From: Lodderomyces elongisporus
Lineage: Eukaryota; Ascomycota; Pichiomycetes; Serinales; Debaryomycetaceae
Reading direction: 5' to 3'
Length of the DNA stretch: 64,000 nt
Assembly: GCF_030384665.1 (NCBI RefSeq)
Contig: NC_083674.1
Span: forward strand, 310,001 to 374,000
Part shown: one piece after another, positions 21,013 through 31,151 of the stretch
Numbering within the stretch: position 1 is the stretch's first letter
Layout of the letters: every line of letters begins with the position of its first letter
Notes under the pieces: generated by a model
The model's database searches: none
What the model was told of the DNA's origin: nothing
Seen by the model: the letters and a program-made list of their open reading frames with translations, nothing else
Made by a program: the position numbers and the translations under genes

Positions 21013-23606
21013 GTTTTGTCTGATGTGTTGGTTGGTACTAAATTAGGAGAAAATAAAAGAAGACGGTATTGAAAAGTGGGTTTGAATAAGATTCTCTAAT
21101 GTGCAAGTACGAGTAGATAAAACTCAGTATTCACAAAACAAAACAAATCTCTTCAACGAGTTAGCTGGACAGAACGAAGAAGATGTATAGTTTAGTTTTA
21201 TTTTGTGAGGACTATGGTATTTGAAGTTTTGTTTTGTAAGTCAACGGTAGTGATATTTGATACTAAGTGCAATCGCCTTTACACGGTGTATATATATATA
21301 TATATATATATATACATAATTTTTTTTTTTTTCTTTCCTTCTTCTCCTTCTCTATCCTTTTTTTTCTTTTAATTTTTTCTTTTTTTTTTTTGTTTGTTTC
21401 TGCTTTTCTGTTCGTTTTATTTTTTTTACTCTAATTTTTATTTCGATGTTACTTTAGTAATCGAATTTGTCGGAAAGATAGACTATGAGAAAGGGATATA
21501 GAGTAAGAAAGGAAATTTAAAATTACAACTGAACATAGTATAGTATGACGATAATTACTCCTCCACTGCAACTTTGTTTGTGATCTGTTTTGGGAAGTGG
21601 AGGGATTCTTTTTGGATGAAACAAGAGGAAACTCAAACATTTTTCAAACAATAGCTAAACTTGTTCTTTGTGAAATCGAAACCTTTTTTTTTTAAATAAA
21701 AAAAATACTATTATTATATTTAGAGTAATGTTTGCTTCGATTAAACGGGAGACAGGCGAGAGAAGGAGTCTAAGGGAAACAAAGATGGAACCAAACAGTG
21801 GAGGGAGGAGGGAAAAGGGAGAAGGGAGGGGATACAGAATGGTGGATGGGATTGATACTAATAGTATGGGCAGAGAGAAAAAGTGGATGTTTTGTAAAGA
21901 AATATTGAAGTACCTTTTTTTCTTTTTTCTTTTTTTTTTTTTTCGTTGTTCCCTCTCTATTATATCTTTGACTTAGATGTATCTAGTGTATAAGGTGTTA
22001 CCTTAGATGTTGAATCTTCAAAATATTTACCGTTCGTATTTCCTTCCAACGATAGGAAAGGTATCAAACACCAACAATTCACTTTGTAATGCTCTTCAGG
22101 AGTAGGACATTTTTTTTTCTTGTTCTTGTTTTTTTTCCTTTACTTTGCAGGACCAAAAAGGAAATGAGAAACAAAGGAAATGACAAGCAAAGGATATGAA
22201 AAAAAAAGGTTAAACAAAAATTTAATAGGAACATGTGTTAGTAAAATTATTATAGTCCACATTGTAGCCATACAATCAGAAAATCAATACATTTCGCTTC
22301 CTTGCAGTTAAAGCAATCTTGCGAATATAGAACTTTTAGCTTAGAAAAGGGCTAAACATTTGATGGCTTTTACATTTTAACCGAAACTGCGCTTTCATAT
22401 AAATTTGTATAGTTAAATGTATACATACCCATATAGCAGTATGTTCCTTGTGTATGAATTTTGTGTGCGTTTTTTATCATTATTATTATTATTTTCTTTT
22501 TGCAAATCTAGGTCTTGATGACAAATCGAACTTTCATATTTCAGATATTAAACTGGCGTATCTGATTCACCGTAATTGAATGTTGAAATTTCATGATGGA
22601 GGCAAAATAAGCTAAGCAAGAAGCAAGCGAGCGTAAGCTTTTAGCCCTTCTCCATGCGCTATGCATTTCATGTTCTATGCAAAATACAAACAAAATTTGA
22701 AGGGGAAAATGCTCACCTTGATTATCTTGTTTAACCCAATCTTCTATTGTTCTTGTCCTTTTTTTCTTCTTCTTGTAGTTGTAGTTGTTGTTGTTGTTGT
22801 TAGCACTAAACACCAACGTTTAAACCCCTGTCTGTATGATGTAATAGAGACCAGGTCTTGCTCTATAATTTTATCGAAAAAACAAAGCGAATTTAAAATC
22901 TATGTTCACTTGCCATTTATCAGAAAAAAAAAACAGACATTTATTCCCATAGGATGAATTTGCAAATTTCAACTTGCAAAGTAGATTGTATCTTTACAGA
23001 ATAACTTTGCTTTCTTTCAATTTCAGTATCTGTTCAAAGTAGACTCCATTTGCCATCATTCACGCTTTGGAACATGATTGCATTTGAATTGGCGGGTGCT
23101 CCTGAAATATTTAAAGTATGGAAACACAACTAGCAACAGTGGTTGTGTAATATGTGTAGGCTTGTATTGATTCAGCTGGGTTTTTGTTTGGACCATGTAG
23201 ACATTCCAACCAGAACTCTACTTAATTACTTGTTGAGAACTAATTCAGAACGAATCATTCAATATCATAAGTTCTCTGCAAAACTGATTCAAACAGTAGC
23301 TAAGTAAACATGAAAAAGAAAGAAGAAAAATGTCAAACTATTCGACAACTACATCAGATACGAGTATTCTTGTGGTAATAAATAACACATGAGAAACTTT
23401 CTCTTATATATACGTAATTACTTACACATACTTCCACATACTTATACATCCTTACACATTCGCATACACATATTTCCACATCCTTATACATTCGCATACA
23501 CATACACACGTATATATATTAGTTTTATTTCCTTTTTTTTTTTATATTTGTTTTAATTTGTTTTGTTTTGCAACCACTTTTCCAGTTCCTTGCCACCGCA
23601 TTTGAA
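21013..23606. other. long divergent intergenic region, RCA1 / spliced unknown gene
   Basis: 2.6 kb. (TA)n at ~21290-21315, long poly-T stretches and a TTG run at ~22778-22800. A degenerate CACATACTT/CATTCGCATACACAT repeat at ~23424-23508 lies just upstream of the unknown gene. Short ORFs here look non-coding. A minus-strand GTATGT (~22423-22428) and TACTAAC (22233-22239) could mark a leader intron of RCA1, but no good acceptor follows. Confidence 0.45.
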
Positions 23607-24388
23607 ATGGATTTCGATACAGCATTAGCATTACTGATAATAAAGCGAAAGAACAATAGTAATTACACTCTTGATGGTACGTATTAGACGCAAATATGCA
23701 AGACTTTGGAGGAAAGAAGTTGTATACTAATTTCTCATTCTTTCTTTTTTTTTTTTTAGAAATCTTTGAAAAGCTCAAGGACGAAATCGAGCCCGAGATT
23801 GCCACTTTACTAAAAGAGTTTGGTATCGAGTATCACAACTACAGTTTGAACCTGAAGGTTAAAGTTTATGATCTGAAAAAGTATTTTCGTATAGTAAAAT
23901 ACTTTTTATCTCTAAGACACACAAGATTCCATGATCAAATAATATGCAAATTTCTATTCAGCTCGAAAATGAAGCAAAGATTTTTATCAAAACAAGTTTC
24001 GACGCAGACGCGAACCATGCTAAACGAATGCGTCAAAGTGATTGACGATAACCCAATAATTTCACATCTAAAGATACTTCGACGCTATTTGATATCAGCA
24101 AAAAGACTGATAGCCAGCTACTGTATCGATAATCTATACAGTCTCATTGACACCACCAAATTTGTGAACAATACAGTGAGATTGGTATTAACTGCTCAAA
24201 AGTTTACCAAGTTTTCTTTGAAAGTCAAGAATACAAAGATGTGGATTTACTTCTTTGTGTCCGTTCTTTCTTTAACTCAAGCTGATAATTCCTCAACCGT
24301 TTTTAAAGCTTTGGTGATACAAGCCAATGATCCACTCATTTCACGTATCGCCATGAATTCTTTCCAAAAACATAAGTTGCGCCACTAG
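23607..24388 (+). CDS. unrecognised protein with one intron
   Basis: Exons 23607-23676 and 23760-24388 give 232 aa. Exon 1 starts M-D-F-D-T-A-L-A-L-L-I-I-K-R-K-N-N and ends L-D; the split codon gives E, and exon 2 continues I-F-E-K-L-K-D-E-I-E-P. Splicing support: GTACGT donor, TACTAAT branch at 23725-23731, polyT-TAG acceptor at 23757-23759. The protein is basic and almost wholly helical, with no transmembrane segment or catalytic motif I know. A central K-I-L-R-R-Y-L-I-S-A-K-R-L segment is followed by a hydrophobic helix. It faintly recalls the helical RNase MRP subunit Rmp1/Nepro group, but this is only an impression. Its last 53 coding bases overlap the 3' end of CRD1 on the other strand. 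Splicing and gene reality are likely; function is unknown. Confidence 0.75.
23677..23759 (+). other. intron of the unrecognised gene, 83 nt
   Basis: Donor GTACGT, branch TACTAAT at 23725-23731, then a pyrimidine tract of 14 T ending in TAG. Splicing restores an open frame from the ATG at 23607; without it a stop follows the donor within a few codons. Confidence 0.85.
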
Positions 24389-25166
24389 CCACAGTTGTAG
24401 CTCCAACAACGAGTCCTAACCAATCATAGGTTACTTCGGGTACATTTAAGTAGTCGTCCAATAAGGGTCGGTAAACCAATACACCTATGTACAACATCTG
24501 CAATGCAGTATTGAATTTCCCCAACATGTTTGGATGTACGCTGATTGTAGGGAATTGACCAATACTGACAAATTTTGCAAATGTCTTCGGTACAGGTAAG
24601 CTTTTGTATCGGTAATACATGGACATAAAACTCAACAAGACATCACGACCTATGATTATGGATGCAATAATTGGCGGAATCGAGTATGCATACGCTAATG
24701 AAAGCGTACACACTGTCATGAGAAACTTGTCAGCCAATGGGTCAATGATTGATCCCACAACAGATTTCATATTGAATCGTCTCGCGATATACCCATCAAT
24801 GAAGTCGGTGACACAGGAGTAGGTGAATAGCAGTAGAGCTACTTTTAAATTCCCGCATGCTATATTATACCCAATGAATGGAGTTGCTATGATTCGAGTG
24901 TATGTAAGAATATTCGGCACCGTCCATATTGAAGGGTCAAAAAATGGTTTCGCAAGCTGTGTAGATAGCTTTTCAGTAGGTTCTTTCTTTGTTGTCGTTT
25001 GGGGTTGTGGAGGGGTGGTTGGTTTTGTATCATGCTTTGATGTGTTTGCCGAGTTCCATCGCAGATGTTGCAATGATGGAGTAATCGAATGCCTAGGAAA
25101 CCATCTGGTAGGTTGTCGTAACGAGCGGGCTACAAAATTGGTTTTACTGAATGAGTGGAGGAACAT
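24336..25166 (-). CDS. CRD1: cardiolipin synthase (mitochondrial CDP-alcohol phosphotransferase)
   Basis: 276 aa. The Arg/Ser-rich N-terminus (M-F-L-H-S-F-S-K-T-N-F-V-A-R-S-L-R-Q) is a plausible mitochondrial presequence. W-T-V-P-N-I-L-T-Y-T-R-I opens the domain. The CDP-alcohol phosphatidyltransferase motif D-G-x-x-A-R-x8-G-x3-D-x3-D is complete (D-F-I-D-G-Y-I-A-R-R ... V-G-S-I-I-D-P-L-A-D-K). Several hydrophobic helices follow. The enzyme joins CDP-diacylglycerol and phosphatidylglycerol to make cardiolipin in the inner mitochondrial membrane. The last 53 bp overlap the end of the convergent spliced gene. Of the eukaryotic members, Crd1 fits better than the ER enzymes because of the presequence and length. 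Confidence 0.92.
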   Translation of the reverse strand: MFLHSFSKTNFVARSLRQPTRWFPRHSITPSLQHLRWNSANTSKHDTKPTTPPQPQTTTKKEPTEKLSTQLAKPFFDPSIWTVPNILTYTRIIATPFIGYNIACGNLKVALLLFTYSCVTDFIDGYIARRFNMKSVVGSIIDPLADKFLMTVCTLSLAYAYSIPPIIASIIIGRDVLLSFMSMYYRYKSLPVPKTFAKFVSIGQFPTISVHPNMLGKFNTALQMLYIGVLVYRPLLDDYLNVPEVTYDWLGLVVGATTVASGATYVFGKNSWRYVK

Positions 25167-25273
25167 TGAATTGTGAATCTATAAAAGTTAGTTGTTGTTC
25201 CTGGTGCTGCTGGTGCTTTTGACATCGAAACTACTGTCGTTGATTTTATTCCGTTTCTTTTTCTTTTTTTGCT

Positions 25274-25304
<31 letters not shown>

Positions 25305-25819
25305 CTCCTTGTAACTAAGTCTCGCATCTTTGCAAAATGTATAGTGAAAAGGACGCGATCAGATCCATTTAATGATAAGGCGAATAATAGAACATCTTTG
25401 AATGAGTTTTTAGGCACATAGAAAACGAAAAACCAAACTTGAGAGCAAATGTGGATGTAGTATTTGAAAAAAGAAAAAGAAGAAAAAAACTACAAAAGCT
25501 TGTCAAGTGCAATATCTACAAAATCCAAAAAGATTTAGGTATATTACAGATTTGCAATATACTAAAAATACATCAATAGTGGTCATGGCGTAGTATACAA
25601 CTCTATTTGTGTGTGTGTGTGACAATGCGTGTAAAATATCTGCGACACACGCTTTTCCTCTTTTGATCCCCTTGACCTCTCTCGCGATTTCTTAGTATTT
25701 TTTTTTCTCTCTCTCTCTCTCTCTTCGTTTTGTTCTTTAGTCTTCTATCCTTAAAGTTCACCATTCATCAAAAACAATTTTCTTTATCATCAACATCATT
25801 ACTGTAACCACCATTACCC
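25167..25819. other. divergent promoter region, CRD1 / CCT8
   Basis: 653 bp. (CT)n at ~25276-25295 and ~25708-25724, a short (TG)n at ~25609-25620, and a CA-rich leader before CCT8. No RNA gene is seen. Confidence 0.4.
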
Positions 25820-27451
25820 ATGTCGTTGAAACTCCCACAAGCACCCAATTCTGGGTTGTTTAAGAATGGTTATTCTTCATACTCGAATGCCGATGGCGCA
25901 ATCATCAGAAACGTCGAAGCCGTTCGTGAAATTGCATCAATTTTGCTTACCTCGATGGGGCCAAGTGGTAGAAATAAAATCATTGTCAATAAGCTTGGAA
26001 AAAAGTTCATTACCAACGACGCGGCAACCATGCTTAATGAGTTAGAAGTTGTTCATCCTGTAGTCAAAATCCTTATTTTGGCCTCCAAACAACAGGAGTT
26101 TGAGATGGGTGACAATACTAACCTTGTCATAATCTTGGCTGGAGAATTTTTGAATGTTGCTGAAAAATTACTCATTTTAGGATTAAATGTATCAGATATT
26201 ATCCAGGGATTTAGTTTGGCAAACAAGTTTTTGAAGGAAACTTTGGAAAAACTTGTTGTTGACAAAGTTGAGTCGTATGAAAACGATTTGCTCAAGGCTA
26301 TTAAACCAGTTATTGCAGCAAAACAATATGGCGTTGAAGATATAATTTCTAAACTTGTTGTTGATGCGGTAAAAACTATTATCAATCCAAAGAACCCATT
26401 GAGTTTCAATGTGGATAACATCAGAGTTGTCAAGATTATGGGTTCGGCATTGTCACAATCGCAGGTTGTTAAAGGTATGGTGTTCCCAAGAGAACCTGAA
26501 GGATCAGTAAAGAATATCAAAAACTCCAAAGTAGTTGTATTTACATGTCCAATCGATATTTCGACAACGGAGACCAAGGGAACTGTATTGCTTCATAATG
26601 CACAAGAGATGCTTGACTTTAGCAAAGGTGAGGAAGAGCAATTGGAGCAGATGTGTAAAGAGATCAATGATTCAGGTGTAAAAGTTGTTGTTGCTGGTGC
26701 AAATGTTGGTGAATTGGCATTACACTACTTGAACAAATTCGGTATACTTGTATTGAGAGTACCTTCCAAATTTGATTTGAGGAGGATATGCCAAGTATGT
26801 GGAGCTACACCCTTGCCAAGACTAGGTGCACCAATGGCTGATGAGATGGGATACATTGATATAATTGAGACAAAAGAGATTGGTGGCGATAGAGTAACGA
26901 TTTTTAGACAAGATGAATCGACATCGAGGACAGCAACTATAGTGATTAGAGGTGCAACACAGAACAACTTGGATGATATTGAGAGAGCAATCGATGATGG
27001 TGTGAGTGCAATCAAGGGTTTGGTTAAAGATAACAGATTGTTACCTGGTGCAGGAGCAGTAGAAATCGAGTTGATGAAACGTATAACACAGTATGGCGAG
27101 ACCACCCCTGGATTGTTACAGCTAGCAATCAAGAATTTTGCCAAGGCATTTGAAGTTATACCTAGAGTGCTAGCAGAAACCTCTGGGTTCGATACATCCG
27201 AAGTGTTGAGTAAATTGCACGCTGCTCATTCAGAGGATGATGGATTGAAATATGGATTGGACATTGATTCGGGTGATGTTTCTGAGACTGGAGTATACGA
27301 CATCCTTGCTACAAAGCAATCCGCTATTGACTTGGCCGTAGAGGCAACTAATACCATTCTTTCAATTGACCAGATCATTATGGCAAAGAGAGCAGGTGGT
27401 CCCGTAATGCCTCAGCAACCAAGACCTGGTAACTGGGACCAAGATGATTAA
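25820..27451 (+). CDS. CCT8: T-complex chaperonin subunit theta
   Basis: 543 aa. Group II chaperonin throughout: start M-S-L-K-L-P-Q-A-P-N-S-G-L-F-K-x-G-Y, equatorial blocks T-S-M-G-P-S-G-R-N-K and T-N-D-A-A-T-M-L, apical G-V-K-V-V-V-A-G-A-N-V-G-E, and C-terminal L-P-G-A-G-A-V-E-I-E-L. The end R-P-G-N-W-D-Q-D-D is characteristic of Cct8. By family knowledge it is one of eight subunits of cytosolic CCT/TRiC, which folds actin, tubulin and WD40 proteins. Odd point: the nucleotide-binding G-D-G-T-[NTS] motif reads G-D-N-T-N (residues 97-101). Aspartate 98 is kept but the second glycine is Asn99. Length and identity are otherwise ordinary. Confidence 0.97.
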   Translation: MSLKLPQAPNSGLFKNGYSSYSNADGAIIRNVEAVREIASILLTSMGPSGRNKIIVNKLGKKFITNDAATMLNELEVVHPVVKILILASKQQEFEMGDNTNLVIILAGEFLNVAEKLLILGLNVSDIIQGFSLANKFLKETLEKLVVDKVESYENDLLKAIKPVIAAKQYGVEDIISKLVVDAVKTIINPKNPLSFNVDNIRVVKIMGSALSQSQVVKGMVFPREPEGSVKNIKNSKVVVFTCPIDISTTETKGTVLLHNAQEMLDFSKGEEEQLEQMCKEINDSGVKVVVAGANVGELALHYLNKFGILVLRVPSKFDLRRICQVCGATPLPRLGAPMADEMGYIDIIETKEIGGDRVTIFRQDESTSRTATIVIRGATQNNLDDIERAIDDGVSAIKGLVKDNRLLPGAGAVEIELMKRITQYGETTPGLLQLAIKNFAKAFEVIPRVLAETSGFDTSEVLSKLHAAHSEDDGLKYGLDIDSGDVSETGVYDILATKQSAIDLAVEATNTILSIDQIIMAKRAGGPVMPQQPRPGNWDQDD

Positions 27452-27636
27452 GTAATTAAACTAATGTTTATAGAAGAGGGGAATGCTCAATGATTAAAAA
27501 AAAAAATTGTCAAAGAAGTAGCCAAGTAGATTGACAAAAAGTCCAATTTTTATATCTATACTCTTGTTTTCTTTTTCGTTTTTTTTTTTCTTTTTTTTTT
27601 TTTTTTTCAAAAAATACAGACATCATCTAACATAAT

Positions 27637-28368
27637 CTACACAGCTTTTCCGTTAACGATAAACCTGATGATTTTTGTGGGATCCTTCTTTCCATCTGTT
27701 TCGACTCCACCGCTCACGTCGTACCCTATAATATTTTTAACATTTTTAGTATCTATTAGATTTTCTGGCGTTAATCCACCGGCTAAAAGCGCACTTGTAA
27801 AGCCCAAATTTTCAGTAATGTAATCCCAGTCTCCAACTTTTCCCTCTCCGCCTTGATCAGAATCCAATAACGGTATACTCAATGCACCTAATTTAACAAT
27901 CTCTTGTGTATCTTTTTTCAATTGTTCAATATCGCGTGGGATCACGTATCGTGGGATCACACCGAATCCCAACTCTGTTGCTAATCTGATAAACTCAGTT
28001 TTGTTTTCATCTCCATGAAGTTGTACAAAGTCCAAGTTCAAATCCGAAGCTTGTTTAAACACTTCCTCTTCACTTTGGTTCCGGAAAACTCCTACTAAAT
28101 ATGGACCATAACTGAGAATTTCCTGCTTGATATAGTCAAAGTATTTGATTGGGTCGCTAATATTTTGCGACTTAATGTCTAGAAAAATATCTTTAACGGT
28201 TTTGGGACGATTAAAGTTGGCAATCTGAGAAATTTGTCGAGCGACGGTGGGGTCAACCGTACGTTGACGATTTGGAACAAGAATACAACCTAAAAGGTCT
28301 ACTCCATTTAATGCTGCGACTTCCGCTGCCTCCATAGTTTGAAGACCACAGATCTTGACAAGTTTCAT
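27637..28368 (-). CDS. TRP1: phosphoribosylanthranilate isomerase
   Basis: 243 aa, monofunctional. It starts M-K-L-V-K-I-C-G-L-Q-T, carrying the catalytic Cys of the V-K-I-C-G strand. F-V-Q-L-H-G-D-E is the conserved second segment, L-L-D-S-D-Q-G-G-E-G-K-V-G-D-W contains the catalytic Asp, and L-A-G-G-L-T-P-E-N plus Y-D-V-S-G-G-V-E-T are the phosphate-binding loops of this TIM barrel. It catalyses the third step of tryptophan synthesis from anthranilate. It lies between convergent CCT8 (185 bp gap) and the upstream VPS53 gene on the same strand. A 66-bp (TG)n tract lies ~100 bp upstream of its ATG. Confidence 0.97.
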   Translation of the reverse strand: MKLVKICGLQTMEAAEVAALNGVDLLGCILVPNRQRTVDPTVARQISQIANFNRPKTVKDIFLDIKSQNISDPIKYFDYIKQEILSYGPYLVGVFRNQSEEEVFKQASDLNLDFVQLHGDENKTEFIRLATELGFGVIPRYVIPRDIEQLKKDTQEIVKLGALSIPLLDSDQGGEGKVGDWDYITENLGFTSALLAGGLTPENLIDTKNVKNIIGYDVSGGVETDGKKDPTKIIRFIVNGKAV

Positions 28369-28464
28369 TTTATTTCTTTCTTATTGGTGAATTATGATTT
28401 TGGGAAACAATAAGGAAGAGAACAGAGTTTTTACTTTGAAGTGTTCTTTATGTTGTTGTTGTTG

Positions 28465-28534
<70 letters not shown>

Positions 28535-28751
28535 AGGGGGTCCGCGGCGCAGATGTGGCGGAAATTAGAACCTTTGTTGGAGGAAATATCGCTACCACTA
28601 TCGACTGCAAGACTTGATATGTCAGAATATTAGACAAACATTTAAAGAGTAATTATATACAGAAAAAACCCTACAGCTTAATCTTTTAAAATAATAGATA
28701 TCTACTCTATAAAACAGTTACTTCAATCACTATTAATCAGCTTCTGCCATT
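28369..28751. other. intergenic, VPS53 3' end to TRP1 promoter
   Basis: 383 bp, dominated by the (TG)33 tract at 28468-28533 with a short TTG run before it. No other element is recognised. Confidence 0.45.
28468..28533. repeat. (TG)33 microsatellite upstream of TRP1
   Basis: An uninterrupted TG dinucleotide run of 66 bp, the longest dinucleotide run in the window. It is alternating purine-pyrimidine, so it has Z-DNA potential and is likely length-polymorphic. Confidence 0.95.
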
Positions 28752-31151
28752 TCAGCGATCTTCTTTTTTGAAAAACCTTCCAAAGTTTTTAAAGTTCTCA
28801 TTCAATTTACTAACATGCGTTTCGCCCGAGATTGCCAATTCACGAATATTTTTTTCAAATTGGTTCATCTTGGGCAACAATTTTGGTGACGTCAATCCTG
28901 GTATGGGACTAGCAGTTGTACGCCTTGAGGCCACGGAGTTTGAATTAACTGAGCTTTTGTTAGAATTTAAGATTGAGTTTGTAGATGCGGCATTATTTGT
29001 TTGATGTTGTGAATTTGCAACCATCTCGTCATCTTCAAGGTTCGTCAATATCAGGTTTGTAGAATGGTGCGGATGGTCAGCATCATTTTGATTATCGTTG
29101 TTGTTGTTGTCGTTATCGATTGTGAGCTGCAATTTAAAGTTTTCAATGTACTTGTATTGCACTGATCTATCAATCTTTTTGAGATTGAGGACTTTGATAA
29201 AGTTGCTAACTGATCGACCGCCAATAAGCTCAAAATAGTTTTCTATATAATTTTCGACAGGTTTGTTGGGCACCATGAGCATTCGTAGAATAGATTCTAG
29301 CTCTTGAAAATGGTGCTGCACGTGCTTCGTATATGATTTTGAGGTTTGTTTGCTTGCCAAATGAGGAAAGTTCAAACAAGTGTCTTTTAAAGAAATGACA
29401 TCCAAAAGAATCTGCTCAAGTGCGGTAACGGACATCTCTGGTTTAATGAAGCGCAAGTTGTTAGCTATTGTAGTTACTAGAAGTTCAACCAACTTGTCGT
29501 TGAAATTCCGCACATAACTATCTCTTATGATCAAGGGTAGGATTAATTTCAAATTATCTTCAGTTATTCGCTTGATATCCATCATGTAAGAAGAAACATC
29601 ATTCACAGAGTCCAACTGCTCCCAGTTTGTGTTGAAAAATTCTCTCCAACATGATTTGTAATCATTCGTCAACTTAACAAGCAATGCGGATATACTTTTG
29701 TTAATTAGCTGTAAAAAAATTTCGCTGTTCAAACTAGGTAATCTCGGTTTATACTCTTCCAGTATCACCAACTGGAATTTTTCATTAGTCTCCTCAATGT
29801 TGCCCACTACGTAGTCAGCAGTATTCAACAACATTGTCAAATACTTTATTGCCTCGACCCCAGCTATATCATCATCGTTTCTAGGCAACATAGGCATCAA
29901 GATTCGATTCAAGTATTCAAACAAATACTTGTTGAAAACTCTGGCCAAGTCAATTAAAATTTCGCCATGCGATAATTTCAAGATCAGAGTGAGAATCTTT
30001 TGATACATTTTGAAAATTTCAGTTGAAGTGACGGCAATATTGGGCACACTAGCAGTAATATCCTTGGCGAGCTCCTCAGGTAGTTGTGGAGTCGCAGCAA
30101 ATTCTAGAAACTTGGCTTGTAATGCCTTATCTTGCTCTTGTACCCATATTGATAAATAAGGCTCAAATACTTTCGAGATGTTGAATTCGGTGGCTTCCTC
30201 AGGAAATTCTTGATTCAAATTTTTTTCAAATTCAATCGTCTTTGTCAATGCAGTTAAAAGCGCTTCGGAGTCGTAGCTTCTATTGCGCAACGTATTGGAA
30301 ATATCTTGTCGTGTCAATTCACAAAATTCACTAGCTACTCCTAATGGCACATGCCAATCTTTGGGAAACATCTTGTATTGTTGCACTTGGTTCAAAATCT
30401 TGTTGAAATAAATAAATCTTCGTCCAATTGCATCTATTGATGCCGTTTCGTCGTTTGATTGACTAAATATACTCTTTAGGTCTCGCAATTGTAAATTGTT
30501 GAACCATGTAATTAGTTTGTTTTTATATTTAGGATCAATCAACTCCAACACTTGGGCTCCGTATAAGAGGTTTACCGACTGTTTCTCTCCGCTTCTCTCG
30601 CCACTTGTATTCTTCATAAAATCTTCAAAGTCTAAAAACACATCGTCGACCAATTTGTTTTGAGTATGCACAATCATCAAGTTGATTTGGTTGATCTTGT
30701 CGATTGATTTATATGGTTGAAAGAATGCCAACAATTCTTTCATTACACCGAGTTTCAGATATATCTCCTTGTAATCGTGTGTAGATATAATGGATTTGAG
30801 GTCGTTGTTGACGTTGATCAACATTTGTAATCTTTTAAACACGGTCATAGAGAGCACCAAGTTCCGTTTGTAGCAATCCAAGTTTTGGATAGAACTTGTC
30901 ATTCGAGTAATGGTGGCATCTGTTGACTTTGCGCTTGCCTTGATGTCGTTTATATTTGTCACTAGTGTGTCGATCTCATTATCGATTGATATTTGCTGGT
31001 CGTATTGATTCTTGAGGTCTAAAATTTCATAATCGATCCGACTTTTGTAGCGATTGATATGTGACAAAACGTCTGGAATTTGTAGCAATGTGTCGGGAGA
31101 GTCAAAGATTTCGCAGAGATGCGCTGTGGGATCGTAATTGTGAACATCCAT
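28752..31151 (-). CDS. VPS53: GARP/EARP tethering complex subunit Vps53
   Basis: 799 aa. The N-terminal ~350 residues fit the Vps53 N-terminal family: a Y-D-P-T-A-H-L-C-E-I-F start, I-N-R-Y-K-S-R-I-D-Y-E-I, and long helices with a coiled coil at ~35-90. The T-R-M-T-S-S-I-Q-N-L-D-C-Y-K-R-N-L segment is a recognisable Vps53 block. The C-terminal part is helical rods, with an Asn/Asp-rich linker (~690-710), a Ser/Asn-rich tail and a final helix. By family knowledge the GARP complex tethers endosome-derived vesicles at the trans-Golgi. Codon use and length (~800 aa) are normal for the family. Position next to TRP1 and CCT8 agrees with remembered Candida synteny. Confidence 0.9.
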   Translation of the reverse strand: MDVHNYDPTAHLCEIFDSPDTLLQIPDVLSHINRYKSRIDYEILDLKNQYDQQISIDNEIDTLVTNINDIKASAKSTDATITRMTSSIQNLDCYKRNLVLSMTVFKRLQMLINVNNDLKSIISTHDYKEIYLKLGVMKELLAFFQPYKSIDKINQINLMIVHTQNKLVDDVFLDFEDFMKNTSGERSGEKQSVNLLYGAQVLELIDPKYKNKLITWFNNLQLRDLKSIFSQSNDETASIDAIGRRFIYFNKILNQVQQYKMFPKDWHVPLGVASEFCELTRQDISNTLRNRSYDSEALLTALTKTIEFEKNLNQEFPEEATEFNISKVFEPYLSIWVQEQDKALQAKFLEFAATPQLPEELAKDITASVPNIAVTSTEIFKMYQKILTLILKLSHGEILIDLARVFNKYLFEYLNRILMPMLPRNDDDIAGVEAIKYLTMLLNTADYVVGNIEETNEKFQLVILEEYKPRLPSLNSEIFLQLINKSISALLVKLTNDYKSCWREFFNTNWEQLDSVNDVSSYMMDIKRITEDNLKLILPLIIRDSYVRNFNDKLVELLVTTIANNLRFIKPEMSVTALEQILLDVISLKDTCLNFPHLASKQTSKSYTKHVQHHFQELESILRMLMVPNKPVENYIENYFELIGGRSVSNFIKVLNLKKIDRSVQYKYIENFKLQLTIDNDNNNNDNQNDADHPHHSTNLILTNLEDDEMVANSQHQTNNAASTNSILNSNKSSVNSNSVASRRTTASPIPGLTSPKLLPKMNQFEKNIRELAISGETHVSKLNENFKNFGRFFKKEDR

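Noticed and set aside
22140..22430. Possible RCA1 5'-leader intron on the minus strand (GTATGT ~22428, TACTAAC 22233-22239)
   Set aside because: The first AG after the branch point is AAAG ~90 nt on, a poor acceptor; AT-rich DNA gives such pairs by chance.
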